54,711 nucleotides of DNA, from positions 1 to 54,711 of the forward strand of contig CAIRAW010000069.1 in the NCBI GenBank assembly GCA_903876735.1. Direction: 5' to 3'. Source of the DNA: an uncultured beta proteobacterium (lineage in GTDB: Bacteria; Pseudomonadota; Gammaproteobacteria; Burkholderiales; Burkholderiaceae_C). The stretch's first letter is position 1, and each line of letters begins with the position of its first letter. The notes beneath the pieces are model-generated. The model ran no database searches, was not told the DNA's origin, and saw only the letters and a program-made list of their open reading frames with translations. Position numbers and translations under genes: made by a program. This document shows positions 51,511 through 54,711 of this stretch, in pieces.

Positions 51511-52122
51511 TCAAATACGGGTCATCCAGGCGGCAGTGGCGGCCAGCACGCCTGCCATGATGCGGTTGAACCAGCGCAAGCGCCGGCCGGCATGTTCGGC
51601 GTCTTCCAGCCAAGCGCGCAACAGGGATCCGATCAGGGCGTAGCTCAGGTTGCTGAAAAAACCAAAGCACAGCATCACCGGCAGGACGATGGCAAAGCGC
51701 GACCAGGCGTCAGCATGGCCTGCCACCCAACCCGCCACGACCGCCAGTGCCAGCATCCAGGCCTTGATGTTGAGAAACTGCAGCATGACCCCCTGCCAAA
51801 ACGTGACGTTCAGTTGTGCTGTGTTGGCTTGGGTTAGGGTACTGGATCGAAAGAGCTTGAAGGCCAGCCACAGCATGTAGCCAATACCCAGTATCTGGAT
51901 GGCGAGACGCAAAGGGGGCAAGGCCAGGACCAAGGCGCCAATACCGCCAGCACAGATGCTGAACAGCAGTCCCCAGCCCGCTGGCACGGCCAATATAAAA
52001 CGCATGGAGCGCTTGAGACCCAGGTTGGCTGCTAGCGCGGTGGACAGCGTTGTGTTGGGCCCGGGGCTGAAACTGATGGCCGTGTTGAGCATCAGCAGGG
52101 CGGTGAATTCAACGGTGGTCAT
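51511..52122 (-). CDS. LysE/RhtB-family amino-acid exporter
   Basis: 203 residues with about six membrane spans. The opening LLMLNTAISFSPGPNTTLSTALAANLGLKRSMRF is the family signature (SPGPN at about residues 18-22), and LGIGYMLWLAFKLFRSS around residue 75 is equally typical. LysE/RhtB proteins export lysine, arginine, threonine, homoserine or other amino acids. The neighbouring aminotransferase and PhzF genes support a link with amino-acid turnover. It begins 12 bases after uup. Confidence 0.92.
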   Translation of the reverse strand: MTTVEFTALLMLNTAISFSPGPNTTLSTALAANLGLKRSMRFILAVPAGWGLLFSICAGGIGALVLALPPLRLAIQILGIGYMLWLAFKLFRSSTLTQANTAQLNVTFWQGVMLQFLNIKAWMLALAVVAGWVAGHADAWSRFAIVLPVMLCFGFFSNLSYALIGSLLRAWLEDAEHAGRRLRWFNRIMAGVLAATAAWMTRI

Positions 52123-52134
52123 GGCGCGTTCGGC

Positions 52135-54024
52135 TCAAGGTGCTGAAAGCGATTCCCAGCGGGCCAGCAGGCTCAGCATTTCCTCATCGATGGCCGCGTC
52201 ACGCTGGTAGAGTTTGCCGGCCTTGAGGGGGTCCTTGGTGTAGAGGTTGACGTCACTCAGTTCGGCCCGCAGCGTGGCCTGTTCCTGCTCGAGCTGCGAC
52301 AGTTTTTCAGGAAGACCGTCCAGTTCACGCTGCTCCTTGTTGTTGAGTTTGCGACTGGGAGCAGGTCTCGGCGGACTGGCGCTGTCGGCCGTGCTTTGTG
52401 TCTTGATTGCGGCCGGCCGCGCGCTGGCGGCACTTGCATTGACGGTCATCTGGATGGCGCGGCTGCGCTTGGATTGAATCAACCAGTCCTGCACCCCGCC
52501 TTCGTACTCGCGCCAAAGGCCGTCACCTTCGAACGCAATGGTGCTTGTTACAACGTTGTCGAGAAAGGTCCGGTCATGGCTGACCAAAAACACGGTGCCT
52601 TCGTAACTTTGCAGCAATTCTTCAAGCAGTTCCAGAGTTTCGATATCCAGGTCGTTGGTGGGTTCGTCAAGCACCAGCACATTGGCCGGGCGGGCGAACA
52701 GGCGCGCCAGCAGCAGGCGATTGCGCTCACCGCCAGACAGGGATCGCACGGGTGAATTGGCGCGGGCTGGCGAGAACAGGAAATCGCCCAGATAGCTTTT
52801 GACGTGCTTGCGCTGGTTGCCAATTTCGATCCATTCGCTGCCGGGGCTGATGAAGTCCTCCAGTGTTGCATCCAGATCCAGCGCGTTGCGCATCTGATCA
52901 AAGTAGGCGACTTGAAGGTTCGCGCCTTGTCGGACCTTGCCGCTGTCCGGCTGCAATTCACCCAAAATGAGTTTGAGCAGTGTTGTCTTGCCGGCGCCGT
53001 TCGGCCCAAGCAGCCCGATCTTGTCGCCACGCATGACGGTAGCGGAGAAGTCCTTGATGATGACCTTGTCGCCGAAATTCTTGCAGGCCAGCGTCAGTTC
53101 GGCCACGAGTTTGCCGCCCAGTGCGCCAGAGGCGACGTCCATGCGCACGTTGCCAAGGGCTGCACGGTGCGCGGCGCGGCTGGCGCGCAGTTTCTCCAGC
53201 CGCACGATGCGACTTTGACTACGTGTGCGGCGGGCTTCAACGCCTTTTCTGATCCAGATCTCCTCTTGCGCGAGCAGTTTGTCTGCTTTCGCGCTGATCA
53301 CGGCTTCCTGTGCCAACTGATCTTCCTTGAGGGTCACGTATTGGGAGAAATTACCGGGATAGGTGCGCAATATTCCCCGATCAAGTTCCACGATGCGGGT
53401 CGCCACGCGGTCCAGAAAGGTGCGGTCATGGCTGATGGTGACCAAACTGCCCTTGAATGCCACCAACAGTTCTTCCAGCCACTCGATTGAATCCAGGTCA
53501 AGATGGTTGGTTGGCTCATCGAGCAAAAGGACGTCAGGTTGCGATACCAGTGCCTGTGCCAGTGCAACGCGCTTCTGGGTTCCCCCTGATAGCGTTCCGA
53601 CCACTGCGTTTTCGTCCAGATGCAGGCGGTGCAAGGTTTCTGTCACCCGCTGCTCCCAGTTCCAGCCGTCTTGAGCCTCGATGGCGCTTTGAAGTGCGTC
53701 AAGGTTGCCGACACCCTCGCAGTATTGCTCTATCAGGTCGATAACGCCGGCAATGCCAGCGCTCGCTGCGACAAAAACGGTCGCACCCGGGTCAAGAACA
53801 GGTTCCTGTGCCACATAGGCGAGGCGAAGATTTTGTTGAAGTTGCAGGGTTCCATCGTCAGCCTTTTCGAGGCCCGCGAGGATCTTCAGGAGTGAGGACT
53901 TGCCGGAACCGTTCCGACCAATCAAGCCAACACGCTCGCCGGCTTCAAGGGCGAAGTCGGTGTGATCCAGCAGGGCCACGTGACCAAAGGCGAGTTGGGC
54001 GTTGAGAAAAGTTAAAAGTGCCAT
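52135..54024 (-). CDS. uup: ABC-F ATPase Uup
   Basis: 629 residues from ATG 54024, which starts the family opening ALLTFLNAQLAFG. Two ATPase domains: the first has GRNGSGKSSLL (about residues 37-47), LSGGTQKRVALAQAL and LLLDEPTNHLD; the second has GPNGAGKTTLL, LSGGERNRLLLARLF and LVLDEPTNDLD. The linker IWIRKGVEARRTRSQSR is specific to Uup, and the C-terminal part forms a charged coiled coil that binds DNA or ribosomes in homologues. Uup has no membrane domain; it affects transposon precise excision and ribosome function in E. coli. It is divergent from the rRNA operon promoter region. Confidence 0.95.
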   Translation of the reverse strand: MALLTFLNAQLAFGHVALLDHTDFALEAGERVGLIGRNGSGKSSLLKILAGLEKADDGTLQLQQNLRLAYVAQEPVLDPGATVFVAASAGIAGVIDLIEQYCEGVGNLDALQSAIEAQDGWNWEQRVTETLHRLHLDENAVVGTLSGGTQKRVALAQALVSQPDVLLLDEPTNHLDLDSIEWLEELLVAFKGSLVTISHDRTFLDRVATRIVELDRGILRTYPGNFSQYVTLKEDQLAQEAVISAKADKLLAQEEIWIRKGVEARRTRSQSRIVRLEKLRASRAAHRAALGNVRMDVASGALGGKLVAELTLACKNFGDKVIIKDFSATVMRGDKIGLLGPNGAGKTTLLKLILGELQPDSGKVRQGANLQVAYFDQMRNALDLDATLEDFISPGSEWIEIGNQRKHVKSYLGDFLFSPARANSPVRSLSGGERNRLLLARLFARPANVLVLDEPTNDLDIETLELLEELLQSYEGTVFLVSHDRTFLDNVVTSTIAFEGDGLWREYEGGVQDWLIQSKRSRAIQMTVNASAASARPAAIKTQSTADSASPPRPAPSRKLNNKEQRELDGLPEKLSQLEQEQATLRAELSDVNLYTKDPLKAGKLYQRDAAIDEEMLSLLARWESLSAP

Positions 54025-54234
54025 AGGGTGTGGATTATCCGGCCCCTGAGTCAGGCGATAGTGAAAATGGTCAATCAGGGGTGCCATCGGGCTGTCACGG
54101 GGCGTGCAAACTTCTTAAGGACAAGCCTCGGTGCCATGGCGGGTTCCTGATGGCAACTGGTTGTGACTGTAGTACTGACGGTGTGGTTGTGGGGGTGGTC
54201 AGGGAGATCGAATGCGTACGGTAAAAGAAAAGTA

Positions 54235-54282
54235 CTTCTAGTGGCAGTCGAACGGTGGTATAGTACAAGGCTTCGCTGCAGA
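54235..54282 (+). promoter_or_regulatory. rRNA promoter P1 (upstream)
   Basis: TATAGT (54259-54264) is a -10 element; the -35 region at about 54235-54240 (CTTCTA) is poor, preceded by an A-rich stretch (GTAAAAGAAAAG) that may be an UP element. Right after the -10 is CAAGGCTTCGCTG, the same sequence found after P2 120 bases downstream, so the two are a tandem pair. Confidence 0.5.
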
Positions 54283-54336
54283 AATGTAAGCGAGTTTTTC
54301 TAGATGCGATGACAGGATTTTTTGATTCGGTCACCC

Positions 54337-54402
54337 AAATAAAAAAACAAAAAGTTGACGGATCCTTAAAAACCGTGGCATAATTCAAGGCTTCGCTGAT
54401 CA
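54337..54402 (+). promoter_or_regulatory. rRNA promoter P2 with UP element
   Basis: TTGACG (54355-54360) and CATAAT (54379-54384) are spaced by 18 bases. The A-rich run at 54337-54354 just ahead of the -35 is an UP element by position and composition. CAAGGCTTCGCTG follows the -10, as in P1. Transcription should begin near 54390. Confidence 0.75.
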
Positions 54403-54443
54403 CGGTGAAGCAAAGAAAAGCGAGGCGAAAGCCGAGCGAACGG

Positions 54444-54455
54444 GTTCCTTAAAAA
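54444..54455 (+). promoter_or_regulatory. boxA-like antitermination site in the rRNA leader
   Basis: GTTCCTTAAAAA resembles the boxA element (TGCTCTTTAACA) that recruits NusB-NusE for antitermination of rRNA transcription. It lies about 55 bases after the probable P2 start and 155 bases before 16S rRNA. The match is only partial. Confidence 0.45.
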
Positions 54456-54608
54456 CATACAGCCGATAAGTGTGGGCGTTTGAAGGCGATTGCCAAGTTC
54501 TTAGGAACTAAGTCTTAACTGACTTACAAACGCTCATAGAGATAGAAGTGAAGTTCACTTCAATTCCGTTTTTATGAGTTGCTCGAAAGAGCGAAAAAAT
54601 TCAAGATC

Positions 54609-54711
54609 GAACTATAGAGTTTGATCCTGGCTCAGATTGAACGCTGGCGGCATGCCTTACACATGCAAGTCGAACGGCAGCACGGGAGCAATCCTGGTGG
54701 CGAGTGGCGAA
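54609..54711 (+). rRNA. rrs: 16S ribosomal RNA, 5' end (partial)
   Basis: AGAGTTTGATCCTGGCTCAG (the universal 27F site, E. coli position 8) begins at 54616 and is followed by ATTGAACGCTGGCGGCATGC, the betaproteobacterial form of helix 3-4, then ACACATGCAAGTCGAACGGC. Base 54609 corresponds to E. coli position 1 by this alignment; the true end is within a few bases. The gene continues beyond the window. Confidence 0.98.

Larger units (their letters stand above)
54025..54608 (+). other. rRNA operon upstream region: promoters and leader
   Basis: The 584-bp gap between uup and 16S rRNA contains no convincing gene. 54025-54220 includes the uup promoter region, in which I see nothing definite. 54221-54400 has two promoter-like elements, listed separately, and from about 54390 to 54608 is the transcribed leader with a boxA-like antitermination site. 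The GC content falls markedly from 54220 on, as is usual in front of rRNA genes. Confidence 0.75.

Overview
The window is about 54.7 kb of GC-rich chromosomal DNA. Gene content and protein sequences point to a betaproteobacterium of the order Burkholderiales, most likely family Comamonadaceae (Rhodoferax/Polaromonas-like). The main reasons are the PhaM polyhydroxybutyrate-granule protein, the EIIA-HPr-EI phosphotransferase module without sugar permeases, the haem genes of the SHP/DHC type, the DUF3567 and DUF3108 families, and the 16S rRNA start. Placement below family is inference. Coding density is very high: almost every gene is chromosomal core or common accessory, and I see no prophage, integrase, transposase, CRISPR array or tRNA gene.

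Layout. 1-1042 is the 3' end of the S10 ribosomal operon (rpsC end, rplP, rpmC, rpsQ) closed by a clear terminator. 1.1-3.5 kb: a Prx5-type peroxiredoxin, a GNAT acetyltransferase and a divergent cytochrome b561 / cytochrome c' pair. 3.5-8.6 kb: MFS transporter, EIIA(Man-type), HPr and Enzyme I with overlapping ends, then a MurA paralogue whose active-site Cys is replaced by Asp. 8.7-11.8 kb: exported glycerophosphodiesterase and a GlcD-type FAD oxidase facing each other across 600 bp that hold three structured repeats and one palindrome. 11.8-17.7 kb: MFS transporter, M32 carboxypeptidase, Psd, enoyl-CoA hydratase, PurU and a DUF3567 protein. 17.8-25.1 kb: a leftward envelope cluster (MarC, TamA, TamB, DUF3108). 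25.1-28.6 kb: DksA/TraR-like protein, a copper pair (DUF2946 and PCuAC), PhaM and a FIST sensor protein. 28.6-38.4 kb: Tgt, AidB-type acyl-CoA dehydrogenase, Rep helicase, an AEC permease, PriA and HemE, with an AT-rich DnaA-box-bearing gap between hemE and priA. 38.5-40.1 kb: a cytochrome b561-dihaem cytochrome c fusion and an SHP-type cytochrome. 40.2-43.8 kb: a compact leftward block of AlaX, DUF167, ScsB/DsbD-like reductase and a CoA-binding protein. 43.9-48.5 kb: B12-binding radical SAM protein, creatininase-family amidohydrolase, EamA permease and a DUF4382 lipoprotein. 48.5-54.0 kb: leftward histidine phosphatase, PhzF, aminotransferase, LysE exporter and Uup. The window ends with a ribosomal RNA promoter/leader region and the first ~100 bases of 16S rRNA.

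Functional threads. Two electron-transfer modules each pair a b561-type membrane cytochrome with a periplasmic c-type cytochrome. The pts block looks regulatory (phosphorelay only). TamA/TamB build or maintain the outer membrane. PCuAC/DUF2946 and the DsbD-like protein fit copper delivery and periplasmic thiol reduction for cytochrome and oxidase assembly. Rep and PriA are both replication-restart helicases within 3 kb of each other.

The least explained sequence is non-coding: the repeat family at 9.7-10.2 kb, whose outer arms and inner hairpin change together between copies around a conserved purine-rich core, and the AT-rich hemE-priA gap with DnaA boxes.
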